From an uncultured Spirochaetia bacterium (lineage in GTDB: Bacteria > Spirochaetota > CALGPD01): a stretch of DNA of 11,970 bases. The translations under genes were made by a program, and so were the position numbers. Position 1 is the stretch's first letter; each line of letters opens with the position of its first letter. The notes beneath the pieces were generated by a model. The model ran no database searches and had not been told where the DNA came from. It worked only from the letters and a program-made list of their open reading frames with translations. The stretch is taken from positions 1-11,970 of the forward strand of contig CALGPD010000446.1 of NCBI GenBank assembly GCA_937960625.1, in the 5' to 3' direction. Shown here piece after piece: positions 6,124 through 11,970 of this stretch.

Positions 6124-7044
6124 ATGAAACTTAGATTTTGGGGCGTCCGGGGCTCCATACCAACTCCCGGAGATACAACAGTTAAATACGGTGGAAATAC
6201 AACTTGTTTAGAAATTCGCGGCGATAATGATGAATTATTGATTATAGATGCGGGTACCGGAATTAAACCTCTTGGGGATTTCATAATGAAATATGATGCC
6301 CCTCACAACCCTTTGGATATTGAAATTTTACTAAGCCATACACATTGGGACCATATTCAAGGTTTTCCGTTTTTTGCTCCTGCTTATCTTGCATCTTCAA
6401 AAATAACAGTATACGGCCCGGTTAATTTTAGTGAAAAACTAGAAGACATATTAATTGGGGATTTTAATATGAAATACTTTCCTATACGCCTGCAAGAGTT
6501 AAGAGCAAAAATAGAATTTAAAGAACTTCAGGAATCAACTTTTAAAATTGGAAAATTTAATATATCATCAACGTATTTAAACCACCCTATTTTAGATTTA
6601 GGATATAGGATTGAATATAACGGTAAAATAATTGTTACAATGTTTGATACTGAACCTTACCGGAATACATTTGCCGATGACCTTGATGTTGATGATATGG
6701 ATGAATTTGACAGACAAGTTTTTGAAGAAGCTCAGGATGAAGTCAATAAACGCATTGCTAAACAAAAAGAGCATGCTCAGGATGCAGACATTTTAATTTA
6801 CGATTCTCAATATAAAGAAGATGAATATAATACAAAACTTGGTTGGGGACACAGTTATATTGAATATGCAGTCAGGTCTGCAAGTGAGGCAAATGTAAAA
6901 AAACTTGCACTTTTTCATCATGACCCCATGCGAAATGATAGAAGTGTGGATGAATTTCAGAACTCAGCTATTAAATTTGCAAAATCAATAGGTTTTGAAA
7001 GTGAGATTTTCTGTGCAAGAGAACGGTTAGAGGTGGTAATATAA
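6124..7044 (+). CDS. Metallo-beta-lactamase-fold hydrolase (phosphodiesterase-like)
   Basis: This 306-residue MBL-fold protein belongs to the group that starts FWGVRGSIPTPG and has GGNTTCLE (23-30). The zinc-binding signature HTHWDH is at 72-77. Further probable ligands are H154 (LNHP), D175 (FDTEP) and the terminal H265/H266 (FHHDP); D227 (YDSQY) and GWGHS at 240-244 are also conserved-looking. Proteins of this type are often compared with class II cyclic-nucleotide phosphodiesterases or tRNase Z-like enzymes, but the substrate is unknown. An acidic, charged segment at about 184-220 looks like an insertion or cap relative to the compact fold. AGGAAAA upstream serves as ribosome binding site, 24 nt after the HDOD gene. 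The stop is immediately followed by the TTG start of the phosphatase gene, so all three genes are probably co-expressed. Confidence 0.87.
   Translation: MKLRFWGVRGSIPTPGDTTVKYGGNTTCLEIRGDNDELLIIDAGTGIKPLGDFIMKYDAPHNPLDIEILLSHTHWDHIQGFPFFAPAYLASSKITVYGPVNFSEKLEDILIGDFNMKYFPIRLQELRAKIEFKELQESTFKIGKFNISSTYLNHPILDLGYRIEYNGKIIVTMFDTEPYRNTFADDLDVDDMDEFDRQVFEEAQDEVNKRIAKQKEHAQDADILIYDSQYKEDEYNTKLGWGHSYIEYAVRSASEANVKKLALFHHDPMRNDRSVDEFQNSAIKFAKSIGFESEIFCARERLEVVI
7029..7036 (+). promoter_or_regulatory. Ribosome binding site fixing a TTG start
   Basis: AGAGGTGG lies inside the end of the MBL gene, 8 nt before the TTG at 7045. No ATG exists in a matching position; the next in-frame ATG (residue 24) lies at the edge of the first GAF domain. 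This supports TTG initiation and translational coupling. Confidence 0.7.
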
Positions 7045-8829
7045 TTGAGTACTCATAATTTATCAATAAAATTGTCTACAATCTGGAATATTACGAATAA
7101 AATCAATTCAACCATGGAACTAAATACTTTACTAATTGTTATCATGGAAGCAGCAAAAAAAATATTAAATTGTGAAGGCTCTTCATTAATGCTTATGGAC
7201 CATGAAGCTGGTGAATTGAAATTCGATATTATTACCGGAGAAGTAAGCAAAGAAAGTGTAAAATCAATAAGGGTTCCATTAGGAAAGGGAATTGCCGGTT
7301 TAGTTGCTCAAACCGGTGAACCAATTATTGTAAATGATGCTGAAAATGATACCCGTGTTTTCAGGCAGGTTGATGAAAGTAGTAAGTTTGTTACACGCAA
7401 TTTACTTTGCGTTCCAATGAAAATAAAAGATAAATTAATAGGAATTCTTGAAGGTGTAAATGCTATAGGCAGAGATGGTTTTACCGAGCATGACTTAATT
7501 ATTCTTAACTTTCTTTCTGATCAGGCTGCAATTGCAATTAATAACAGGCAAATGTTTGATGAACTTGAAGAGGCAAACCGTGAACTGGCAGATAGAGTAA
7601 AAGAATTAAACGCGTTGTATGAAGTTTCTATGGCAGCAACGCAATATTATGATCTTGAAAAATTATTTGATACAGCGATTCGGAGTATATCAGAAATAAT
7701 CGGTGCAAATAGATGCAGCTTGTTTTTACATTATGAAGAAGAAAATAAATTCGTTCATTATGCTTCCACAGGAATTCCGGAGTTAAAAGGTTCTAAATAC
7801 GCTGTTGGTGATGATGAAGGAATTATGGGCCAAATATTTCAAGACGGATATCCTGTCCTCGTTGTTGATATAAATCAGGATGACCGTTTTTCAAAATTTA
7901 AAAGCCATATATTTGATTCCAAGTCATTTATGGCAATACCTCTTACAATTAACGAAAAAATAATCGGTTTACTCAACCTTGCAGATAAAAAAGAAGAAGA
8001 AATATTTAACTCCACTGATTTCATGATTTGTACTTCAATAGGAAATCACCTTGTTTCCGCCTATAACACCTATAAACTAAATCAGGAAATATTAAAACAG
8101 GAACGCCTTAATAAAGAGCTTGAAACAGCAGTTGCAATACAAAAAAGAATTTTACCAAAATCTTTTGATAATTCAGCAGACATCAAAATAAATGCCTTAA
8201 CCATGCCTGCAAGAAGCGTTGGGGGTGATTACTATGAATTCTTTAAAATTGATGAAAACCGTTTTGCATTACTAATTGCTGATGTATCAGGAAAAGGAAT
8301 ACCCGCTGCATTATTTGCAGCGTTATCCAGAAATACATTAAGAGCAGAAACTGCTAATTTTATATCAGCGGAACAGGTATTTAATAACGGAAATCAATAT
8401 ATATGCACTGATTCTGAAGCCGGAATGTTTGTTACCGCGGCGATATTTGTTGTAAATCACGCAGAAAAATCAATCAATTATGTTTCCGCAGGCCATAATG
8501 CACAAATTTTTTATAAAGCTAAAGAAAATAGTCTTGAACTTATCAAATCAAAAGGTGTTCCGTTAGGCGTTTTACCTGAAGCTGAATATTGTGAAAAGAC
8601 CATGCATTATGAACAAGGTGACACATTAATACTCTTCACTGACGGAGTTGTAGAAGCAAATAATGATGAGCATGAGGAATTTGGTGAAGAAAATTTCTAC
8701 GAATTAGTAAAAAAATACAATAATTTATCCTCAAAAGAAATGTTGGAAGCCATGAAAAATGAAATTATGGACTTTTCAAGCAAAGATCATCTGTTTGATG
8801 ATTTAACAATGATGGTTGTCCGTTTTTAA
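7045..8829 (+). CDS. GAF-GAF-PP2C (SpoIIE/RsbU-type) serine/threonine phosphatase
   Basis: This 594-residue soluble regulator has a first GAF domain at about 25-165 and a second at about 205-345, preceded by a short helical linker (FDELEEANRELADRVKELNA, 171-190). A signalling helix containing ELETAVAIQKRILP (358-371) leads into the C-terminal SpoIIE-type PP2C domain (about 385-594). The phosphatase is intact by motif: GGDYYEF with D395, IADVSGKG with D413, MFVTAAI, SAGHNA (481-486), VPLGVLP, FTDGVVEA with D533 and FDDLTMMVV with D585/D586. In this family the GAF domains sense ligands and the phosphatase acts on phosphorylated STAS anti-sigma antagonists. No STAS gene is in the window, so the target is unknown. 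It starts with TTG directly after the MBL gene's stop. It could be RsbU-like, with a partner elsewhere. Confidence 0.93.
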   Translation: MSTHNLSIKLSTIWNITNKINSTMELNTLLIVIMEAAKKILNCEGSSLMLMDHEAGELKFDIITGEVSKESVKSIRVPLGKGIAGLVAQTGEPIIVNDAENDTRVFRQVDESSKFVTRNLLCVPMKIKDKLIGILEGVNAIGRDGFTEHDLIILNFLSDQAAIAINNRQMFDELEEANRELADRVKELNALYEVSMAATQYYDLEKLFDTAIRSISEIIGANRCSLFLHYEEENKFVHYASTGIPELKGSKYAVGDDEGIMGQIFQDGYPVLVVDINQDDRFSKFKSHIFDSKSFMAIPLTINEKIIGLLNLADKKEEEIFNSTDFMICTSIGNHLVSAYNTYKLNQEILKQERLNKELETAVAIQKRILPKSFDNSADIKINALTMPARSVGGDYYEFFKIDENRFALLIADVSGKGIPAALFAALSRNTLRAETANFISAEQVFNNGNQYICTDSEAGMFVTAAIFVVNHAEKSINYVSAGHNAQIFYKAKENSLELIKSKGVPLGVLPEAEYCEKTMHYEQGDTLILFTDGVVEANNDEHEEFGEENFYELVKKYNNLSSKEMLEAMKNEIMDFSSKDHLFDDLTMMVVRF

Positions 8830-8847
8830 TTAATTTTGTTTTACTGC

Positions 8848-8876
8848 TTGATATAAAAAATATTTCAGGATATAAT
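8848..8876 (+). promoter_or_regulatory. Near-consensus promoter immediately upstream of the AMMECR1 gene
   Basis: TTGATA (8848-8853), a 17-bp spacer and a perfect TATAAT (8871-8876) are seen. The usual 6-7 nt to the start point puts transcription at about 8882-8884, on the ATG at 8883. The gene is therefore predicted to have a leaderless or nearly leaderless mRNA. Confidence 0.7.
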
Positions 8877-8882
8877 TTTATC

Positions 8883-9446
8883 ATGGAACCTGACAATTTA
8901 ACAAAAGAAGAAAAAATTAATTTATTGAAATTAGCCAGACAAGCAATAGAAAAAGAATTATTTGGTAAATCAGATATAAAATTAAACACAGGATTCCCTA
9001 TTTATCAAGAACAAAGAGCTGCATTTGTAACCTTGCATAAAAAAGGGCAATTAAAAGGGTGTATTGGGCATATAATAGCTCAGGATACCTTGATAAATAC
9101 AATTAAAGACATGGCTTATTCTGCTGCTTTCCGGGACCCTAGATTTTCACCTCTATCAAAAAGTGAATATAATGATATTGATATAGAAATTTCCGTTCTT
9201 ACTCCTTTAAAAAAAGTTAAATCGTATGAAGATGTTAAGGTCGGTGTTCACGGTATTATTGTTTCAAAAGGGTTTTACAAAGGAGTTCTGCTTCCACAGG
9301 TAGCTACAGAGCAAAATTGGGATGCAGAAACTTTTGTTAAACATTGTTGTTTGAAAGCCGGGCTGCCTTCAGATGAATATAAACGCGAGGTGGATATTGA
9401 AATATTTGCAGCCAATGTGTTCGGCGAAAAAAATATTGATGAATAG
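8883..9446 (+). CDS. amrA: AMMECR1 domain protein (AmrA family)
   Basis: This 187-residue, single-domain AMMECR1 protein is of normal length for a bacterial or archaeal stand-alone form. It begins LTKEEKINLLKLARQAIEKEL (6-26), the typical N-terminal helix. It carries the near-invariant LKGCIG (57-62), YSAAFRDPRFSPLS (79-92), DIEISVLTP (100-108), GVHGIIVSKG (121-130) and LLPQVATEQNWD (136-147). Biochemical function is unresolved across the family; homologues are often encoded beside Memo and radical-SAM genes, which are absent here. The ATG at 8883 matches the family start, although its only Shine-Dalgarno-like AGGA lies 12 nt away and inside the promoter. The ORF is followed after 11 nt by the NeuB-like gene, so the same transcript probably carries the sugar genes. 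Confidence 0.92.
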   Translation: MEPDNLTKEEKINLLKLARQAIEKELFGKSDIKLNTGFPIYQEQRAAFVTLHKKGQLKGCIGHIIAQDTLINTIKDMAYSAAFRDPRFSPLSKSEYNDIDIEISVLTPLKKVKSYEDVKVGVHGIIVSKGFYKGVLLPQVATEQNWDAETFVKHCCLKAGLPSDEYKREVDIEIFAANVFGEKNIDE

Positions 9447-9457
9447 AGCGGAGTAAA

Positions 9458-10477
9458 ATGGAATACTTTCAAAATCTTAATTCTAATCAGGAACATATAT
9501 ACGTTCTTGCCGAAATCGGTATTAATCATGACGGTGATATAAAAAACGCAAAAAATTTAATTACATCGTGCAAAGATGCCGGAGCGGACGGGGTAAAATT
9601 TCAGCTTATACATCCGAATACTTTATTAAACTCTCATGTTTATGAAGAAAACAACAAAATGGTTAATCCTGTATTGAGTATTTTTAAAAAATACATCCTT
9701 AATGACAATGATTATATCGAACTTGCCAACTATTGTGAAAAAACAGGTATTGACTTTTTATGCACTTGTTTTGATGAAGAATCAGTTGATTTAATTGACC
9801 CTTATGTTAAAGCGCATAAAATTGCTTCGGGAGATATTACCCACATTCCGCTGCTAAAACATATCGGTTCTAAAAATAAGCCTGTAATACTTTCAACCGG
9901 CATGTCAGATATCCATATTATAAGGCAGGCTGTAAACGCGATTAAAGACGGCGGAGGGAAACAAATAATTCTGCTACATTGTGTCTCGTTATATCCCCCA
10001 AAAGATAATGAAGTAAACTTAAACGCAATAAAAGCCTTACACGAAGAATTTGAATTATTAGTTGGTTTTTCCGATCACTCTCATGATGATTTGGCTGCAA
10101 TTTGTTCATATTGTCTTGGCGGAAGGTTTATTGAAAAACACGTTACTTATAACAAAAAAGCTTTGGGGGCTGATCATGCAATGAGCATGGAAATTCAAGA
10201 TTTTGAGCAAATGATATCTAAGTTAAGAAGAATTCAAGTAATACTTGGAAAAAATGAAAAAAAAGAAGTTGGCAGAGAAACAATTATAGCCAAATCTGCT
10301 TTCCGAGGAGTTTATGCGAAAATTAATATTAAAAAGGGTGATATTTTTTCAAAAGATAACGTTTTAATTGCACGCCCTTCATCGTGTTTAAAACCTATTG
10401 ATTTTTATACTATGGATGGAAAACCTTCGCTGCGCAATATTGAAGCAGGTGATGAAATTATACACGGAGACTTTTAA
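9458..10477 (+). CDS. NeuB/SpsE-family nonulosonic acid synthase
   Basis: This 339-residue PEP-dependent aldol-type synthase condenses PEP with an N-acetylated hexosamine to give a nine-carbon acid (sialic, legionaminic or pseudaminic type). The TIM-barrel part shows VLAEIGINHDGD (16-27), DAGADGVKFQ (40-49), LCTCFDEES (101-109), HKIASGDITHIPLL (120-133), PVILSTGMSD (142-151), LHCVSLYPP (173-181), VGFSDHS (202-208) and FIEKHVT (224-230). The C-terminal SAF/antifreeze-like domain (about 281-339) includes FRGVYAKINIKKGDI. GGAG 4 nt before the ATG marks the start. The gene sits between AMMECR1 and an SpsF-like gene with a 1-nt gap to the latter. The SpsE/SpsF pairing, rather than NeuC/NeuA, suggests spore-coat-like, capsular or flagellar glycan synthesis. 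The exact sugar is not determinable. Confidence 0.88.
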   Translation: MEYFQNLNSNQEHIYVLAEIGINHDGDIKNAKNLITSCKDAGADGVKFQLIHPNTLLNSHVYEENNKMVNPVLSIFKKYILNDNDYIELANYCEKTGIDFLCTCFDEESVDLIDPYVKAHKIASGDITHIPLLKHIGSKNKPVILSTGMSDIHIIRQAVNAIKDGGGKQIILLHCVSLYPPKDNEVNLNAIKALHEEFELLVGFSDHSHDDLAAICSYCLGGRFIEKHVTYNKKALGADHAMSMEIQDFEQMISKLRRIQVILGKNEKKEVGRETIIAKSAFRGVYAKINIKKGDIFSKDNVLIARPSSCLKPIDFYTMDGKPSLRNIEAGDEIIHGDF

Positions 10478-10478
10478 T

Positions 10479-11495
10479 ATGATTGCCGCAATTATTCAAG
10501 CGCGCATGAAATCAAGCCGTTTACCCGGAAAAGTATTGAAAAAACTTTCCGGCACACCGTTAATAATGCATTTAATCAACAGATTAAAAAAAATAAAAAA
10601 GTGTGAGAAAATAATCGTTGCTACAACTCTTGACCCCTCAGATGATGCTCTTGAATTATTCTGTATTGAAAACCAAATTCCGGTATTCAGGGGGAATATT
10701 AACAACGTATTAGAAAGATATATTGAATGCGCAAAAATATATGAAGTTGATATAATAATTAGAGCATGTGCTGATACTCCTATTGTGGATATTCCCACGC
10801 TTGATAAAATGGTTGAGCGTTTAACTGCAGTTGATTGTGATTATTGCGGAATTGCGGGCGGTTATCCTTGTGCGAGTACCGGGGTGGAAGTTTTTACGTT
10901 AAAAGCTGCGGAAAAGCAGCTTGAATATGATTTAAATACTCCTGAAAAGGAACACGTTTCAATAGTTATGCGCGAACGTGATAGTTTTAAGCGGTGTGGA
11001 ATTATCCCTGACAAGGAAATACAGCGTAGTGATTTAAGGCTAACTGTTGATACCCAGCCGGATTTTGATTTAATGACTGAAATTTTTAAAAATTTTGATA
11101 ATATCGATTTTACTCTAAGGAATGTAATAAATCTTCTAGACCGAAAACCCGAACTTAAAAAACTCAATTCACATATAAAGCAAAAAAAAATCACTATTCC
11201 TTCTGTGAAAATCGGTTTAATTGTTAAAACCCTTGAAGATGATTTAAAAGAGAATTTATTCAAGATATTTGTGGAAAAACATCATATTGGAATTGAAATA
11301 TTATACGTGAGCATGAGCGACCCTAACTTTGACTGGATAAAATTTGCCCGTATGGCAAGCGATTTCGACTATGTATTGTTTGACAAATCATTAGAACACC
11401 TAACGTTTAAAGTTCCCTCTCATCAAATTGACCTTAATTTAGTTACCCCGGAACTAATGGTAAAATTAGTCAAAGAAGAACTTGGGATAGAATAA
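10479..11495 (+). CDS. SpsF-like cytidylyltransferase with unrecognised C-terminal domain
   Basis: This 338-residue protein has an N-terminal nucleotidyltransferase of the CMP-sugar/SpsF type (1 to about 240). Its signature IIQARMKSSRLPGKVL (5-20) carries the nucleotide-binding R and K residues. It is followed by KIIVATTLDPSDD, a metal-binding-type CADTPIVD with D99, EKEHVS (156-161) and DLRLTVDT (185-192). This enzyme type activates acidic sugars as CMP derivatives. Residues about 243-338 form an alternating beta/alpha segment (IGLIVKTLEDDLKEN...DYVLFD) that I do not recognise. The start is ATG 10479, 1 nt after the NeuB stop, with GGAGA 8 nt upstream. A longer in-frame reading from 10398 would only overlap NeuB and lacks family sequence. 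It is likely translationally coupled to the synthase and supplies or uses the same sugar. Confidence 0.85.
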   Translation: MIAAIIQARMKSSRLPGKVLKKLSGTPLIMHLINRLKKIKKCEKIIVATTLDPSDDALELFCIENQIPVFRGNINNVLERYIECAKIYEVDIIIRACADTPIVDIPTLDKMVERLTAVDCDYCGIAGGYPCASTGVEVFTLKAAEKQLEYDLNTPEKEHVSIVMRERDSFKRCGIIPDKEIQRSDLRLTVDTQPDFDLMTEIFKNFDNIDFTLRNVINLLDRKPELKKLNSHIKQKKITIPSVKIGLIVKTLEDDLKENLFKIFVEKHHIGIEILYVSMSDPNFDWIKFARMASDFDYVLFDKSLEHLTFKVPSHQIDLNLVTPELMVKLVKEELGIE

Positions 11496-11543
11496 CGTAA
11501 ATTGTGATTAAAAAAAATGAGTAAATATTTTTCAATAAATCAA

Positions 11544-11969
11544 CTACTCAATCCTGTCAATAATTATAACCGCTACATCATCATTAAACCGGTTGTCTTC
11601 CGTGTATTGAAAAATATTATTGTATAACTGCTCAACGAATTCCTTCTGGCATAAACTATGATTGTTTTTTATATATTCATAAAACCTTTTTGCGCCGTAA
11701 ATGGTTTCATAGTTCCTTGTATTGTGCTTGGTTGCCTCAAGAATCCCATCCGTATATAATATAATTCTGTCATTCTTTTGAAGTTTTACTCTTTCAACCT
11801 TGAATTCATAATCAGGGTCAAAACCTATGACAGCACCGTCAGCAACGAGTTCCCTGACTTCGCCGTCTCTAATAAGAAGCAGCGGTTGATGCCCCGCGTT
11901 AGCAAATGACATTTCATTCAGCCTTCTGTTGATTACACAATAAGCTCCGGAGAAATACATACCATGCAT
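11544..11969 (-). CDS. SpoIIE-type PP2C phosphatase, C-terminal fragment (gene runs off the window)
   Basis: The visible 141 residues are the C-terminal half of a PP2C/SpoIIE-type phosphatase domain; the rest lies beyond the window end. Motifs in order are GMYFSGAYCVI (corresponding to MFVTAAIFVV in the complete phosphatase at 7045-8829), FANAGHQPLLL, AVIGFD, DRIILYTDGILEAT with its metal-binding Asp, and FNDDVAVIIIDRIE at the end. The ATG at the window edge is an internal codon, not a start. It is convergent with the SpsF-like gene, with a 48-bp AT-rich gap and no clear terminator. Whether it carries sensor domains cannot be seen. It is a second phosphatase within 4 kb of the GAF-GAF-PP2C gene. 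Confidence 0.88.
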   Translation of the reverse strand: MHGMYFSGAYCVINRRLNEMSFANAGHQPLLLIRDGEVRELVADGAVIGFDPDYEFKVERVKLQKNDRIILYTDGILEATKHNTRNYETIYGAKRFYEYIKNNHSLCQKEFVEQLYNNIFQYTEDNRFNDDVAVIIIDRIE

Positions 11970-11970
11970 G

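Noticed and set aside
5943..6284. Minus-strand frame of 113 codons across the HDOD/MBL junction
   Set aside because: It lies opposite two genes with clear family motifs and shows no recognisable domain.
10398..10478. Upstream extension of the SpsF-like gene
   Set aside because: The extra residues lie wholly within the NeuB-like gene in another frame. The family signature starts at the ATG at 10479, which has a good GGAGA site.
11496..11550. Possible terminator between the convergent SpsF-like and PP2C genes (TGAGTA/TACTCA inverted repeat)
   Set aside because: The arms are only 6 bp, more than 20 nt apart, and one lies inside the PP2C stop region. There is no GC-rich stem, so it is not called as a terminator.
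1..11970. CRISPR array, tRNA, rRNA, insertion sequence or phage remnants
   Set aside because: Reading both strands showed no regularly spaced repeats, cloverleaf-like segments, transposase motifs or integrase motifs.

Overview
The window is a visibly AT-rich stretch of a bacterial chromosome. Genes are tightly packed, with AT-biased codons and Shine-Dalgarno plus sigma70-type signals. Two HDOD proteins, two SpoIIE-type PP2C phosphatases, a nonulosonate synthase and a DppD-like ATPase point to a free-living or host-associated, probably diderm, low-GC bacterium. Elusimicrobia-, Spirochaete- or Deferribacteres-like lineages would fit, but the lineage cannot be fixed from this sequence and I hold it loosely. 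No rRNA, tRNA, CRISPR array, insertion sequence or phage gene was seen.

Layout. (1) 35-2515, plus strand: a strong promoter drives yicC (endoribonuclease family), gmk (guanylate kinase) and an OppD/DppD-type ABC ATPase, with 3-nt gaps. (2) 2512-3990, minus strand: a two-part protein with an N-terminal GHKL/HATPase-like domain and a C-terminal HDOD domain. Its stop overlaps the ABC ATPase stop. (3) 3991-4315: a 325-bp divergent regulatory region with candidate promoters for both sides and two palindromes. (4) 4316-5101: a CitE/HpcH-type aldolase/lyase-like protein. (5) 5239-8829: a compact signalling operon with its own promoter, encoding an HDOD protein, a metallo-beta-lactamase-fold hydrolase and a GAF-GAF-PP2C (SpoIIE/RsbU type) phosphatase. 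(6) 8883-11495: an AMMECR1-family protein followed by a NeuB/SpsE-like synthase and an SpsF-like cytidylyltransferase with an unrecognised C-terminal domain. The promoter for this unit sits so close to the AMMECR1 ATG that the message may be leaderless. (7) 11544-end, minus strand: the C-terminal part of a second PP2C phosphatase, cut by the window edge.

How they may work together. Regions 2, 5 and 7 look like a signalling neighbourhood: GAF sensing, PP2C dephosphorylation, an RsbW-like ATPase fold fused to HDOD, a second HDOD protein and an MBL hydrolase. That is most of the parts list of a partner-switching or second-messenger pathway, but no STAS antagonist is visible here. Regions 4 and 6 carry sugar-acid chemistry (aldolase/lyase, PEP-dependent synthase, nucleotidyl activation) consistent with a surface or flagellar glycan. 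The functional link between the two sets is inferred from position only.
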